Of a stretch of 64,000 bases of DNA, positions 44,314 to 53,732 are shown one piece after another. The notes beneath the pieces were generated by a model. The model saw only the letters and a program-made list of their open reading frames with translations, made no database searches and had not been told where the DNA came from. Source of the stretch: Bacillota bacterium. Lineage in GTDB: Bacteria > Bacillota > Clostridia > Lachnospirales > Lachnospiraceae. The first letter of the stretch is position 1. The number at the start of each line of letters is the position of its first letter. The translations under genes were made by a program, and so were the position numbers. The stretch is taken from contig JAEVYY010000019.1 of NCBI GenBank assembly GCA_023392535.1, positions 201,373 to 265,372 on the forward strand. Reading direction: 5' to 3'.

Positions 44314-45168
44314 CTAAAAACGGCAGAGCGTTTTCAACCTTTCTTCTAAATAAGGTTGCAGTTTTGACTGCGCATATTCAGGTAAGTTAATAATTTTAAC
44401 AGGATCCGGGTTATTCGCATTTTCTAAAGAGAATGCTTTCACAGCATCATAGTATCTTCCCAAATATTCTGTCCCTAAATTAAATTTGTTGATACCTTTT
44501 GAAAAAGCAATTAGCAACTGATCATCCGGAATACCGCTCCCCCCATGTAGTACTAGTGAGACATTTGTCGCTGCATGAATATCTTCTAATCGTTTGATAT
44601 CCAAATGCGGTGTTTCTTTATATTCGCCATGGGCATTTCCAATAGAAACGGCTAAGGAATTAACACCTGTTTCTCTACAAAATCTCTCAGCCGCATCTAC
44701 TTTCGTGTATAAGTCTTCCTTATCGTTATCAGCAGATGAAGCTGAACCAACATGTCCAATTTCACCTTCAACACATACTCCTAATTCATGAGCCTTTAAA
44801 ACTACTTTCTTAGTAAGTGCTATGTTTGTTTCTAAATCATTCATGGAGCCATCTATCATAACTGACTCGAATCCTGCACCTATCGAATTCATAACCGCAT
44901 CATAGCTGAAATCATGATCTACATGAAGACCAATTGGAACCTTTACTTCGCCTGCTAATTCCTTGACCATAGTTGCATAATTTGCAAAACCTGTTGAATG
45001 TTGAACGGTAACATGTTCTGGATATAACATGACTAAGGCAGGAGTATTCGTAGCCTGCGCTGCATATACAACTGATCTTGCCATTACATAATCCAAACAA
45101 ACAAATCCAATAACGGAAGTATTACTCTCCTTTGCCATTTTTAATATGTTTTCTGTTTTTTCGTACAT
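44314..45168 (-). CDS. Class II aldolase
   Basis: About 284 residues. Zn-binding His in LHVDHDFSYD near 83, SIGNAHGEYKE near 178 and LVLHGGSGIPD near 205, as in fructose/tagatose-bisphosphate aldolases. Operon member. I start at the ATG at 45168; a GTG three codons earlier belongs to the RBS. Confidence 0.88.
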   Translation of the reverse strand: MYEKTENILKMAKESNTSVIGFVCLDYVMARSVVYAAQATNTPALVMLYPEHVTVQHSTGFANYATMVKELAGEVKVPIGLHVDHDFSYDAVMNSIGAGFESVMIDGSMNDLETNIALTKKVVLKAHELGVCVEGEIGHVGSASSADNDKEDLYTKVDAAERFCRETGVNSLAVSIGNAHGEYKETPHLDIKRLEDIHAATNVSLVLHGGSGIPDDQLLIAFSKGINKFNLGTEYLGRYYDAVKAFSLENANNPDPVKIINLPEYAQSKLQPYLEERLKTLCRF

Positions 45169-45196
45169 AGTTATCACTCTTTCTTCTTATTATATT

Positions 45197-46405
45197 TTAT
45201 ATGTTATCTTTTCTTAATAACCCAGGTAAAAGCCCACCGGCAAACGAATCTCCCAGACCTACTACGGTTGGGTTCTTTACAAAGCTTAAATCTTTACACG
45301 GAATACAGCATATTTTATCTAAAAGCATTTGTTTCATTTTTTTACAAAATACCAGACTTTCCTCTTTATCCCCTATATCTCTTGTTTCTTGGTAATCCTC
45401 TATGGTAAAATCATCCCCTATTCGGAATCTAGTGGAAGCCATTGTGACACCTCCTTCAAGAGATGTTTTCATATCTTCGGCTTTTTCTCCATAAATCATT
45501 GCCCATGCAGCAGAATGAACCAGGATATTTGCAATACCTGTATTCTTATAAACATATTCGACTGCTTCCTTTACTGCAACTGGATCAAGTATATCTATAC
45601 TTTTTCCTATATACTGTTGAAGTTCATCCTCATTCATACTTAACAAGGCTATCTGTGGCGCTAATTGTTTATGAACATAATTCCTGAATTCCGGTTTGAT
45701 ATAACAACCATCTTCCATCACTACAGTCGCATCTTTTGGCAAGTGCGAAAGCAGATTCTTAGTCTTTAGCATTCGATCCTCTAACACTTCAAAATCAAGT
45801 ATCTCTGTAAAAGAACCTAATAAAAATACTTCACATCCACGAATCATTTTACCAAATTCTTCATCCAATATTGGCATATTAAGACTATCTTCATCCCTTG
45901 ATATTAAGATTCTATTTTCTCTAGGTGTAACAAAATCGATATCATTTGCACAAATTCTAACGCCTCCAGAACATTGTAGCACAACGTGTGGATATATTTC
46001 TATATGATCAGAAGATGTCCCTGGTAAAACACGAACTTTTTGTGGCATTAATCGTTCCACATATTCGTTATAACAACTGGTCTGTAATAAACTAGGATAA
46101 CCTAAACGATCAAGAATAATAGCAGCTCGTGTCGGAGTTCCACCCAGTGTGACTTTATACTCAAAATGTTCTGCAAATTTCACACATATATCAGAAAAAT
46201 CCGGAACCATTTCACATCCAATTCCTGCTTTTAAATGAGCAAGACTAACGATCCAAATAGCTCTTTCAGAATCCACTTCTATATCCATTTTTAGTTCATC
46301 GGCATGTATATCAAATTTTTCGATCTGTTCCTCCATAACTCGAGAATCCCATACCAATTCATAATCAACACAAGTATGAAAACCCAGTGCTATTTTTTCG
46401 TTCAT
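45197..46405 (-). CDS. ADP-dependent phosphofructokinase/glucokinase-family kinase
   Basis: About 402 residues with the ribokinase-like fold of archaeal ADP-dependent sugar kinases. Key parts: GGTPTRAAIILDRLG near 110, DGCYIKPEF, LLSMNEDEL near 260 and the catalytic GLGDSFAGGLLPG near 390. ADP rather than ATP is the phosphate donor in family members; whether this one uses ADP is untested. Start at the ATG at 46405 after AAGGAGATC; the 22 upstream codons lie within the upstream gene. Between two aldolases. Confidence 0.88.
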   Translation of the reverse strand: MNEKIALGFHTCVDYELVWDSRVMEEQIEKFDIHADELKMDIEVDSERAIWIVSLAHLKAGIGCEMVPDFSDICVKFAEHFEYKVTLGGTPTRAAIILDRLGYPSLLQTSCYNEYVERLMPQKVRVLPGTSSDHIEIYPHVVLQCSGGVRICANDIDFVTPRENRILISRDEDSLNMPILDEEFGKMIRGCEVFLLGSFTEILDFEVLEDRMLKTKNLLSHLPKDATVVMEDGCYIKPEFRNYVHKQLAPQIALLSMNEDELQQYIGKSIDILDPVAVKEAVEYVYKNTGIANILVHSAAWAMIYGEKAEDMKTSLEGGVTMASTRFRIGDDFTIEDYQETRDIGDKEESLVFCKKMKQMLLDKICCIPCKDLSFVKNPTVVGLGDSFAGGLLPGLLRKDNI

Positions 46406-46421
46406 TTTTTCGATCTCCTTC

Positions 46422-47282
46422 TTAATATAATAAAGCCTTTCCAGCTGCCTGAAATAAATCAATCTTATCAAAAGCTACCTTCTTCATCGCTTTTACACAA
46501 CTTGGCTGAATCATATTCGGCTCACGAAGAGATGTATCTGCTAACACCTCTCTCATCTTATCATAGTAAGCTACCTTGATGTCACTGGAAATATTGATTT
46601 TATTAACACCATGCTCCACTGATTTTGCGATTTCAGAATCCTTGTTAGAAGATCCGCCATGAAGTACAAGTGGAACATCCACGATTTTTTTGATTTCGTC
46701 CAGAATATCAATGCGAAGTTCCGGCTTTTTATCTTTCGGATAAATTCCATGACATGTTCCAATAGCGATTGCTAAGCAATCTATTCCTGTTCTTTCGATA
46801 AAGTCTTTTGCTTGTTCAGGATCTGTGTATAATATTTCATCTGGAGCAGTTGTTTCTACAGAATCCGTATTTCCAATTGTTCCAAGCTCTCCTTCTACCG
46901 ATACGTTAACCGCATGTGCAATCTCACATACTTTTTTACAAGTAGCAACATTTCCTTCGTATGGCTGACTCGAAGCATCTATCATAACAGATGTAAATCC
47001 CGCACGAATCGCATTAATTACTTGCTCAAAAGTTCCGCCGTGATCTAAATGAACAACTGCCGGCACTGATGAATTATGAATTCTCTCAATAATTCCTTTT
47101 ACGACTTCCGTTGAGATATGGCTCAATTCATCTGGGTGAATCGCAATAATAACAGGCGCATTCTTTTCTTCCACTGCTTCCATAATTCCATTGAACATAT
47201 TATAATCACTAATATTAAAAGCAGGAACGGCAAAATTATTTTTATTTGCTATAGCAAGTAACTCTTTCATATTCATTAACAT
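46422..47282 (-). CDS. Class II ketose-bisphosphate aldolase
   Basis: 286 residues. Catalytic and Zn residues seen in VHLDHGGTFE near 80, IGTCHGIYP near 178 and LVLHGGSSNKD near 208. Paralogue of the other aldolase in the operon. RBS GAGG 8 bases before ATG. Confidence 0.92.
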   Translation of the reverse strand: MLMNMKELLAIANKNNFAVPAFNISDYNMFNGIMEAVEEKNAPVIIAIHPDELSHISTEVVKGIIERIHNSSVPAVVHLDHGGTFEQVINAIRAGFTSVMIDASSQPYEGNVATCKKVCEIAHAVNVSVEGELGTIGNTDSVETTAPDEILYTDPEQAKDFIERTGIDCLAIAIGTCHGIYPKDKKPELRIDILDEIKKIVDVPLVLHGGSSNKDSEIAKSVEHGVNKINISSDIKVAYYDKMREVLADTSLREPNMIQPSCVKAMKKVAFDKIDLFQAAGKALLY

Positions 47283-47320
47283 CGATTTTTCCTCTTTTCA
47301 TTTTAATATTTCTTTACATC

Positions 47321-48157
47321 TTATCCTTTTACACCACCAGATGACATACCTGCAATAAAGTATTTTTGGAAGAATATAAATAAAATTAATACAGGAATCG
47401 ATCCCAAAACGCTCATTGCCATCATTTGGCTCCAGTCATACGCATGCTGTCCCATCAATAGATTAATACCTATTGGTACTGTTCTCATATTTGTAGTCTG
47501 TGTTAATGCTAATGCAAACAAATATTCATTCCATGCTTGCATAAAAGTATACATTCCTACGGAAACCATTCCTGGAATTGAGATCGGTACTAATATATAC
47601 CAAAGAGCTCTCCATCTAGAGCCACCATCAATCATTACTGCTTCGTCTAATTCTTTTGATAATGTATTAAAATATCCTGTCATCATTAAAATACAATATG
47701 GTAAAGTTGTCACTAAATAGGTTAAAATTAATGCATAGTACGTATTAAATAATTTCATTGCAACAATTAACCCCATATATGGAATCAGCAATACAATTGG
47801 GGGAATTGCCTGTACACTTACTATCAGTGAATTAAAAATTCCCTTTCCTGGGAAGTCAAATCTACTAAACGCATACGCTGCGAGAATACCAATAAATAAA
47901 GTGGCTATTACTACACAACCAGATACGATATAGCTATTTAAGAAAAAGCGAACCTTAGTTGCATCTGTCAGAACCGCAATATATGACGAAAGACTTGCCG
48001 TTCCATCAATAAATTTAGGTGGCCATGAAAAAACAGCTGAATTATCTTTTAACGAAGAGCAGAACATCCATACGATCGGAAATGCAGCAAAAATCATACC
48101 AATTATTAAAAGGATAGTAGCTATAACTTTTGTAAATTTTTTATAACTTCCAACCAT
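47321..48157 (-). CDS. Sugar ABC transporter permease, MalG-like
   Basis: 278 residues, six membrane helices. EAA motif DEAVMIDGGSRWRALWYILV near 175 contacts the (unlinked) ATPase. Last transporter gene before the aldolases. Confidence 0.92.
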   Translation of the reverse strand: MVGSYKKFTKVIATILLIIGMIFAAFPIVWMFCSSLKDNSAVFSWPPKFIDGTASLSSYIAVLTDATKVRFFLNSYIVSGCVVIATLFIGILAAYAFSRFDFPGKGIFNSLIVSVQAIPPIVLLIPYMGLIVAMKLFNTYYALILTYLVTTLPYCILMMTGYFNTLSKELDEAVMIDGGSRWRALWYILVPISIPGMVSVGMYTFMQAWNEYLFALALTQTTNMRTVPIGINLLMGQHAYDWSQMMAMSVLGSIPVLILFIFFQKYFIAGMSSGGVKG

Positions 48158-48159
48158 AT

Positions 48160-49041
48160 CTATTCCCTCACTTTCTTCTGCTGTCTAACATAAAAAATGG
48201 CAATTATGATACAAACAAAAAGCAATACCGTTGCTGCTGTCGCCGCCATGCTATAGTTAACTTTTTGGAATGCCAATTTATAAATGTATATACTTAATGT
48301 CTGAGTGGAATTAACCGGTCCACCACCAGTTAACATCCAAATAACATTAAACGATTGCAAAGTCCAAATAAAATCCAACATTGCAATACTTATTAAGATT
48401 GGTTTTAATTGTGGTATCGTAATATGAAAAAAACTCTTAGTAGCATTTGCTCCATCAATCGCAGCACTTTCATATAAATCTCCGGAAATACCTTGTAGAC
48501 CAGCCAGAATACTAATCATATAAAAAGGATATCCGCACCAAATATTTATAAAGCAAATTACCGCTAAGGAAATGCTCCTGTTACTTAACCACTCTGTATT
48601 TCGAGACACCTGTGGAAAAACTGAAAAGATATAGTTAACAATACCTGATGGTTGAAGCATTAATTTCCAAAGAATAGCAACAACGGAAGCTGTAAATACC
48701 CACGGTAGAATATAAAATACACGCGCAATCGTTTTGGTCCTGCCAGAAAAATATTTTGAGTTTAGTAAGCTTGCAAAAAGCATTCCCAAAACTAAATGTG
48801 CTACAACACTTACAACTACAAAAATTATGGTATTTGATACGGAACCCCAATATCCAGTGTCTGAAAATAGTTCTTTATAATTTTCTAATCCCACAAAAAC
48901 AGGATGTTTTGAAACTACAGCCTTATCCACGAAGGAATAACCAATAACCATACAGATTGGAACTACCATGAAAATTATCATTAATACTAAAGTCGGAGTT
49001 AAGTATCTATATGGAGCAGTTTTCTTTCCTAATATATTCAA
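48160..49041 (-). CDS. Sugar ABC transporter permease, MalF-like
   Basis: About 293 residues, six membrane helices. EAA motif YESAAIDGANATKSFFHITI near 180. Probably starts at TTG 49041, 7 bases after GGAGGG; the TTG at 49047 is too close to the RBS. Confidence 0.9.
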   Translation of the reverse strand: MNILGKKTAPYRYLTPTLVLMIIFMVVPICMVIGYSFVDKAVVSKHPVFVGLENYKELFSDTGYWGSVSNTIIFVVVSVVAHLVLGMLFASLLNSKYFSGRTKTIARVFYILPWVFTASVVAILWKLMLQPSGIVNYIFSVFPQVSRNTEWLSNRSISLAVICFINIWCGYPFYMISILAGLQGISGDLYESAAIDGANATKSFFHITIPQLKPILISIAMLDFIWTLQSFNVIWMLTGGGPVNSTQTLSIYIYKLAFQKVNYSMAATAATVLLFVCIIIAIFYVRQQKKVRE

Positions 49042-49069
49042 AGTCAATCCCTCCTAGTAGCAATTCATA

Positions 49070-49096
49070 AAAGGGGTCGGATTCATCGACCCCTTT
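49070..49096 (-). terminator. Stem-loop after the solute-binding protein gene
   Basis: AAAGGGGTCG (49070-49079) and CGACCCCTTT (49087-49096). Partial terminator or mRNA stabiliser between binding protein and permease genes. Confidence 0.6.
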
Positions 49097-49120
49097 CGAA
49101 TAATTTAAAATCAAAGACTT

Positions 49121-50458
49121 TTATTTACCAGCCTCATCAAGATATCCTTGCCAATTTGCAAGTAATGTCGTGCTATCTATTTCACCTTCCAGATAAGTTA
49201 CAAGATCATTTGTCATAGAAGTCATTACATCGGATGCGTTTGGAAGTCCAATAAATTCATTTGTTACATAATTTTTCTTATAAAGCTCATAGTAAGACTG
49301 GAACTGTTTAGGAGCTTGGCTATAGTCCGGTTGTGCTACCGTACTATTTGGGAAAGCTGACATCGTAGCTGCTAATCCAGCAGAAGCGGATCCGTCTTTT
49401 CCATCTGCTCCACCAAGTAAGAAGTTAATGAATTCTGCTGCTGCTTCTTTATTTTCACTTGATTCAGAAATACCTACTGCCCAGCTTGCATAGCAGATAC
49501 CGCTCTTGTCTGTATATCCATCTTTTACAGGTACTGTTGTAGCTTCAAAATTAAGATCTTTAAATTGACTCATTGTTGCTGCTGATGCCATTGTAAATGC
49601 ACAATTTCCTGCTGCAAAATTACTTGTCATCTCAGATTCTTCCAATGTGCTCATGCCCGGGTATAAAGATCCATCTTCATAAAGTCCTTTGAACATTTCT
49701 GCAAGAGAAGCCAGATCTGCATTGCCTTCTGTCTTATATGCACCACTACTATCTTTTAAATTAATTCCTGATGCCCAGCCTGTACCCATGAATACATTTT
49801 GGATACCATTTGCATTTGTAGTACCAAGATTTAAAGCAAATGCAGAATATCCTGCATCTGTAATCTTTTTACATGCTTCTCTAAGTTCTGACCATGTAGT
49901 TGGAACTGATTCAACACCTGATGCTTTTAAAATATCCATATTAACATACATAGGATAAGCAAAATTTAAAACCGGAACAACATATCCTGTATCGCCAACT
50001 TTCCATATATCACTTGCCAGAGTTGTCTCTACACCAGCTGCGCTTACATCTGACAAAATACCCATATCAACAAACTCCGACAACCATGCACCATCAACAC
50101 TAATGATATCTGCAATCGTGCCATTAGTTGCACCTGCCGTAATAGCTGTTTTTGTATCAGCCCATGGTGCAGTTAATAACTCAACCTTATTACCAGTTGC
50201 TTTTTCATATTCCGCACAGATATTTTCTAAATATCCTTCAGGAAGTTCAGCTCCCCACCACTGTTGAAATTTTAATGTAACTCCGCCTGCTGTTTCAGTT
50301 GACTCAGCTGCTTCTGTACTTTCCGCAGTTTGGGCAGTTCCTGCATCTTCTTTCGTTGAATCCGTTTTATTACCTCCTCCACATCCAACTAAACTTGCTG
50401 TCATGATACTAGCTAAACTAACAGCAATACCCCTTCTTACGATTGAACTTAGTTTCAT
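49121..50458 (-). CDS. Sugar ABC transporter substrate-binding lipoprotein
   Basis: 445 residues. Lipobox SLVGCGGG (Cys26) after a signal peptide, Ser/Thr-rich linker, then a family-1 type binding fold (LKFQQWWGAEL, GYVVPVLNFAYPMYVNMDIL, FAAGNCAFTMAS). First gene of the aldolase/kinase operon. Confidence 0.93.
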   Translation of the reverse strand: MKLSSIVRRGIAVSLASIMTASLVGCGGGNKTDSTKEDAGTAQTAESTEAAESTETAGGVTLKFQQWWGAELPEGYLENICAEYEKATGNKVELLTAPWADTKTAITAGATNGTIADIISVDGAWLSEFVDMGILSDVSAAGVETTLASDIWKVGDTGYVVPVLNFAYPMYVNMDILKASGVESVPTTWSELREACKKITDAGYSAFALNLGTTNANGIQNVFMGTGWASGINLKDSSGAYKTEGNADLASLAEMFKGLYEDGSLYPGMSTLEESEMTSNFAAGNCAFTMASAATMSQFKDLNFEATTVPVKDGYTDKSGICYASWAVGISESSENKEAAAEFINFLLGGADGKDGSASAGLAATMSAFPNSTVAQPDYSQAPKQFQSYYELYKKNYVTNEFIGLPNASDVMTSMTNDLVTYLEGEIDSTTLLANWQGYLDEAGK

Positions 50459-50578
50459 AAATAATCCTCCTTATAACGTGCGCTCTATGTGAAATATTAT
50501 TTTTTAATAATTTTTAGTAAAATTTTGTTTGTACTTTTTTTTCATATTACACACGAGCTATGTTTTTTGTGTAATTTT

Positions 50579-50606
50579 ATTTTATCATTTTTTGTTATAT
50601 TGTCAA
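50579..50606 (-). promoter_or_regulatory. Promoter of the sugar ABC operon
   Basis: On the minus strand TTGACA (50606-50601), 16-base spacer, TAAAAT (50584-50579); leader of about 120 bases. Confidence 0.65.
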
Positions 50607-50960
50607 CTATAATTTATTGTTCTATTTCATTTTTGTGCATATTGAACAATATTTGAACATCTTTTAGTAATGTAATTTTATTTCTCATTTCTATTAACCC
50701 TAGTTTTTTTGATATATACAGGCTATTATTCCATTTAGGGGAAGTAAAGATTTCATCTCGATATTCAGACATAAGTTCATTACAACTTATTCAATTTAAT
50801 AATAACATCCATCTTTTTTCTTTTCCTCCTAACCTTATTTTTATTGACTCTAATTGCTATCACTGAATTTCGCAAGAGACCTCGCTTTTATTTTTTCACT
50901 AAACTCCTATAATATTCCTAAATCACGATTTTTTTTGACTGAAAAAAGTGCTTTAAATAT

Positions 50961-51006
50961 AAAGAGAACTTTTCATTCTTATAAAACGAATAAAAAGTTC
51001 TCTTTT
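50961..51006 (-). terminator. Terminator after the alpha/beta-hydrolase gene
   Basis: AAAGAGAACTTTT-ATTC ... GAAT-AAAAGTTCTCTTT hairpin with T-rich flanks; likely bidirectional. Confidence 0.6.
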
Positions 51007-51051
51007 CGGGTAATTTTATTTCAGTTTTTCTTGAAGCTACACTGTGTAAGC

Positions 51052-52173
51052 TTACTCGTTTTCGTTTGTAAGCACTTTATTGATTAATAGATTACTTACT
51101 TGATTTGAATGCTCAACGATGGGATTATGTGCACACTTTTCTATCGGAATTAATTCTTTGTATGGAGCCTGTAGCTTATTGTAGTACTCCTCACATTCCT
51201 GAAATGATGTAGTATAATCATCTCTTCCCTGAATAAAATAAACTGGCACTTTAACACATGGTACTTCTTTAGGCAGATCCGCATTAAATAATTCCCAACG
51301 TGCTTGATCTTTATCCGTATTAGAAGAATATAAATTTGCGCCCTTTATAAAAGCGATCAAATCAAACAAATTATATTCTGGTCTAATAATCGATTCTACC
51401 GTAAATAAATTCGCACTCTTTTTACCATATAGTAAACCACCATAAAATCTTGTCCATTTGCGGGATAATGAAATTTTACTTCCAAAATCTTTTTTATTAT
51501 ATGGGAAATCCCCTAACGCTGACAGTTCACTAATCGCTTCAGAATTATTATATTTCACTGCCATTTTAGTGGCGTAATCAATTAATTTCTTTTCATTCTC
51601 TTGCTGATTTCCCACCTGTCCTATTCCAACATAAGCATAATAATTATTTGAATTCATTTGAATACATTTCATTCCAATATAGGAACCATATGAGTGCGCA
51701 ACAATATAAATCTTGTCTACCTGGAATTCTTCTTTTAAATACTTCGTTAATTCTATTGCATCAGAACATATTTGATTTGTTGTAAGTGTATCCAAATCGA
51801 TATCTTCACGATAAGACCTTCCACTTCCCCTTTGATCCCAATTGACAACTGTAAAATATCGTTCCCATTCCTTTTGATAAGGAACGATAAAAGAAGTCTC
51901 AGGGCTTCCTGGTCCTCCATGTATATATAATAAAACAGGATTCGACTTACTCACTCCTCTTATCAGTATACTTTGATCCACCCCTCCTAGATTAACAGTT
52001 CTATATTGCGATATTGCATTAGGCCCAAAAATGGGCATAGAATGACCCGCAATGAAACATTTATAGATAGTAAAAATAACAAAAAAGACTCCTATCAAAG
52101 ACAATAAAATTATTGTTATATTATATTTTTTTCTTCTATCTTTCTCTTTTCTATTCTTTTCCATTTTTCCCAT
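51052..52173 (-). CDS. Membrane-anchored alpha/beta hydrolase, proline iminopeptidase-like
   Basis: 373 residues. N-terminal signal anchor (residues 16-42), then HGGPGSPETS (oxyanion region), NWDQRGSGRS, catalytic Ser in VAHSYGSY, Asp in IQGRDDY and His in EKCAHNP. HGGPG and WDQRGSG are typical of S33 peptidases. Probably acts outside or at the membrane. Substrate unknown. Confidence 0.88.
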   Translation of the reverse strand: MGKMEKNRKEKDRRKKYNITIILLSLIGVFFVIFTIYKCFIAGHSMPIFGPNAISQYRTVNLGGVDQSILIRGVSKSNPVLLYIHGGPGSPETSFIVPYQKEWERYFTVVNWDQRGSGRSYREDIDLDTLTTNQICSDAIELTKYLKEEFQVDKIYIVAHSYGSYIGMKCIQMNSNNYYAYVGIGQVGNQQENEKKLIDYATKMAVKYNNSEAISELSALGDFPYNKKDFGSKISLSRKWTRFYGGLLYGKKSANLFTVESIIRPEYNLFDLIAFIKGANLYSSNTDKDQARWELFNADLPKEVPCVKVPVYFIQGRDDYTTSFQECEEYYNKLQAPYKELIPIEKCAHNPIVEHSNQVSNLLINKVLTNENE

Positions 52174-52255
52174 ATAAAATTCCCATGAACGAATTCTACT
52201 ATAAAAATCTTTATTGATGTTTTTACTCTATAACATATTATATTATGAACTATGG

Positions 52256-52287
52256 AAAAAACCGCCACTACCTAAAGTAATGACGGC
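52256..52287 (-). terminator. Terminator of the rpsF-ssb-rpsR operon
   Basis: On the minus strand an 11-bp stem (52287-52277 with 52271-52261, some G-U pairs) followed by U-run. Confidence 0.75.
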
Positions 52288-52378
52288 AAATCTTAATCAT
52301 TCAATTTTAAAGTATAATTAGTGTAAATGGATGTAATTTTACAACTCTATACCTTTCAAATACTGCCAATACGTTGGT

Positions 52379-52642
52379 TTAATCCATTGTATAAGGCATT
52401 AATGCGATATGTCTTGCTCTCTTGATTGCAACCGTAAGAGCCCTCTGATGTTTTGCACAGTTCCCTGTGATTCTTCTAGGAAGAATTTTTCCTCTTTCAG
52501 ATACGTATCTTTTTAATTTATTAACATCTTTATAATCAATTGTGTTATCTTTTCCACAAAATACGCAAACTTTCTTTCTTCTGCGCATTCCGCCTCTTCT
52601 CTTCATAGGAGAATCGGATTTCTCTGCTCTATTGTAAGCCAT
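52379..52642 (-). CDS. rpsR: 30S ribosomal protein S18
   Basis: 87 residues, full length; core KKVCVFCGKD, IDYKDVNKLKRY and GRILPRRITG-like KILPRRITGNCAKHQR. Third gene of rpsF-ssb-rpsR. Confidence 0.97.
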   Translation of the reverse strand: MAYNRAEKSDSPMKRRGGMRRRKKVCVFCGKDNTIDYKDVNKLKRYVSERGKILPRRITGNCAKHQRALTVAIKRARHIALMPYTMD

Positions 52643-52670
52643 AGTATTGCCTCCTATCTAAAATCTATTA

Positions 52671-53114
52671 TTAGTTGAATGGCAATTCTTCATCAATTCC
52701 ATCTGGAATATTCATGAAACCATCACCAACTGCTGTTTCCTGTCTGAAACCGCCATTCGAAAAACCACCTTCCGATGCTCCTGCTGATGCGTTCTTACTT
52801 TCAGCAAATTCTTGATCTTCCACGACGATATCAGTTGTATACACTTTAACTCCGTCTTTATTCGTATAACTTCCTGTTTGAATACGTCCGGTCACTGCTA
52901 CCTTGGTACCCTTACGGAAATATTTTTCAGCGAACTCACCTGCTTTACCGAATGCCACACATCCAATAAAATCTGCATTTTGTTCTTCATTATTACGGTT
53001 AAATCTGCGGTCTACCGCCAGTGTATATCTTGCAATTGCCATTGCATTGTCACCCTGTGAATATCTAACTTCAGGATCTCTCGTTAAACGCCCCATAAGA
53101 ATTACTTTGTTCAT
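52671..53114 (-). CDS. ssb: Single-stranded DNA-binding protein
   Basis: 147 residues. OB fold (MNKVILMGRLTRDPEVRYSQ, TLAVDRRF) and the acidic C-terminal tip EELPFN that recruits partners. Confidence 0.97.
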   Translation of the reverse strand: MNKVILMGRLTRDPEVRYSQGDNAMAIARYTLAVDRRFNRNNEEQNADFIGCVAFGKAGEFAEKYFRKGTKVAVTGRIQTGSYTNKDGVKVYTTDIVVEDQEFAESKNASAGASEGGFSNGGFRQETAVGDGFMNIPDGIDEELPFN

Positions 53115-53128
53115 ACGTTCTCCTTATC

Positions 53129-53419
53129 TTATGCCTCGTCTTGTCTTACGCATAAAAATCTGATTACATTTTCCATAATACGGATATTGCTTTCAATTTC
53201 CGCTGGAACTGTAGATTCAGCATCGAATTTGATGAAGTAGTAAAAACCATCTTTCATTTTCTGAACGTCGTAAGCTAATCTTTTCTTACCCCATTCATCA
53301 ACGTTAGTAATTGTACCACCGAAACGCTCAACATAACCTTTTACTTTTTCGATTGTAGCAATTCTTTCTTCGTCTTCGATTTTTGCACTAACAACAACGG
53401 CTAATTCATATTTGTTCAT
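53129..53419 (-). CDS. rpsF: 30S ribosomal protein S6
   Basis: 96 residues; MNKYELAVVVSAKIEDEER and KKRLAYDVQKMKDGFYYF are diagnostic. Leader has a GAATCG/CGATTC hairpin (about 53475-53495). Confidence 0.97.
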   Translation of the reverse strand: MNKYELAVVVSAKIEDEERIATIEKVKGYVERFGGTITNVDEWGKKRLAYDVQKMKDGFYYFIKFDAESTVPAEIESNIRIMENVIRFLCVRQDEA

Positions 53420-53511
53420 GCTTTTTTCCTCCTTTTGGTCTCTGGCCCTTTTCTAAAAAAGAGCAAGGAATGTGGAATCGATTGTCCGATTCTTTTATAT
53501 CACAGGATAGT

Positions 53512-53540
53512 ATGATACCACATATCATAAGATTTTTCAA
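53512..53540 (-). promoter_or_regulatory. Promoter of the rpsF operon
   Basis: On the minus strand TTGAAA (53540-53535), 17-base spacer, TATCAT (53517-53512). The -35 overlaps the end of the DUF951 gene. Confidence 0.6.
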
Positions 53541-53722
53541 GCATTTTTGGGACGAATTCCTCTTGTATTTTTCTCAATAAGCCTTCTCGGCACCATTACC
53601 TGATGCTCACATCCTAGACACTTTAATCGAAAATCTGCCCCGACACGTAATATTTCCCATTCATGACTCCCACATGGATGAGGTTTTTTCAACTTCACAA
53701 TATCACCTACATTATATTCCAT
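53537..53722 (-). CDS. DUF951 protein
   Basis: 61 residues. GDIVKLKKPHPCGSHEW and RLKCLGCEHQVMVPR are the DUF951 signature. ATG at 53722 after AAGGAG. Function unknown; conserved next to rpsF in Firmicutes. Confidence 0.93.
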   Translation of the reverse strand: MEYNVGDIVKLKKPHPCGSHEWEILRVGADFRLKCLGCEHQVMVPRRLIEKNTRGIRPKNA

Positions 53723-53732
53723 ATTCAACTCC

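Larger units (their letters stand above)
50459..51051. other. Upstream region of the aldolase/kinase ABC operon
   Basis: 593 bases, AT-rich. Contains the operon's promoter (50579-50606) and a terminator hairpin of the next gene (50961-51006). A short frame at 50854-51087 has no convincing RBS or family and is not called. Confidence 0.6.

Noticed and set aside
50854..51087. 77-codon plus-strand frame
   Set aside because: Overlaps a terminator hairpin and has no RBS or recognisable family.
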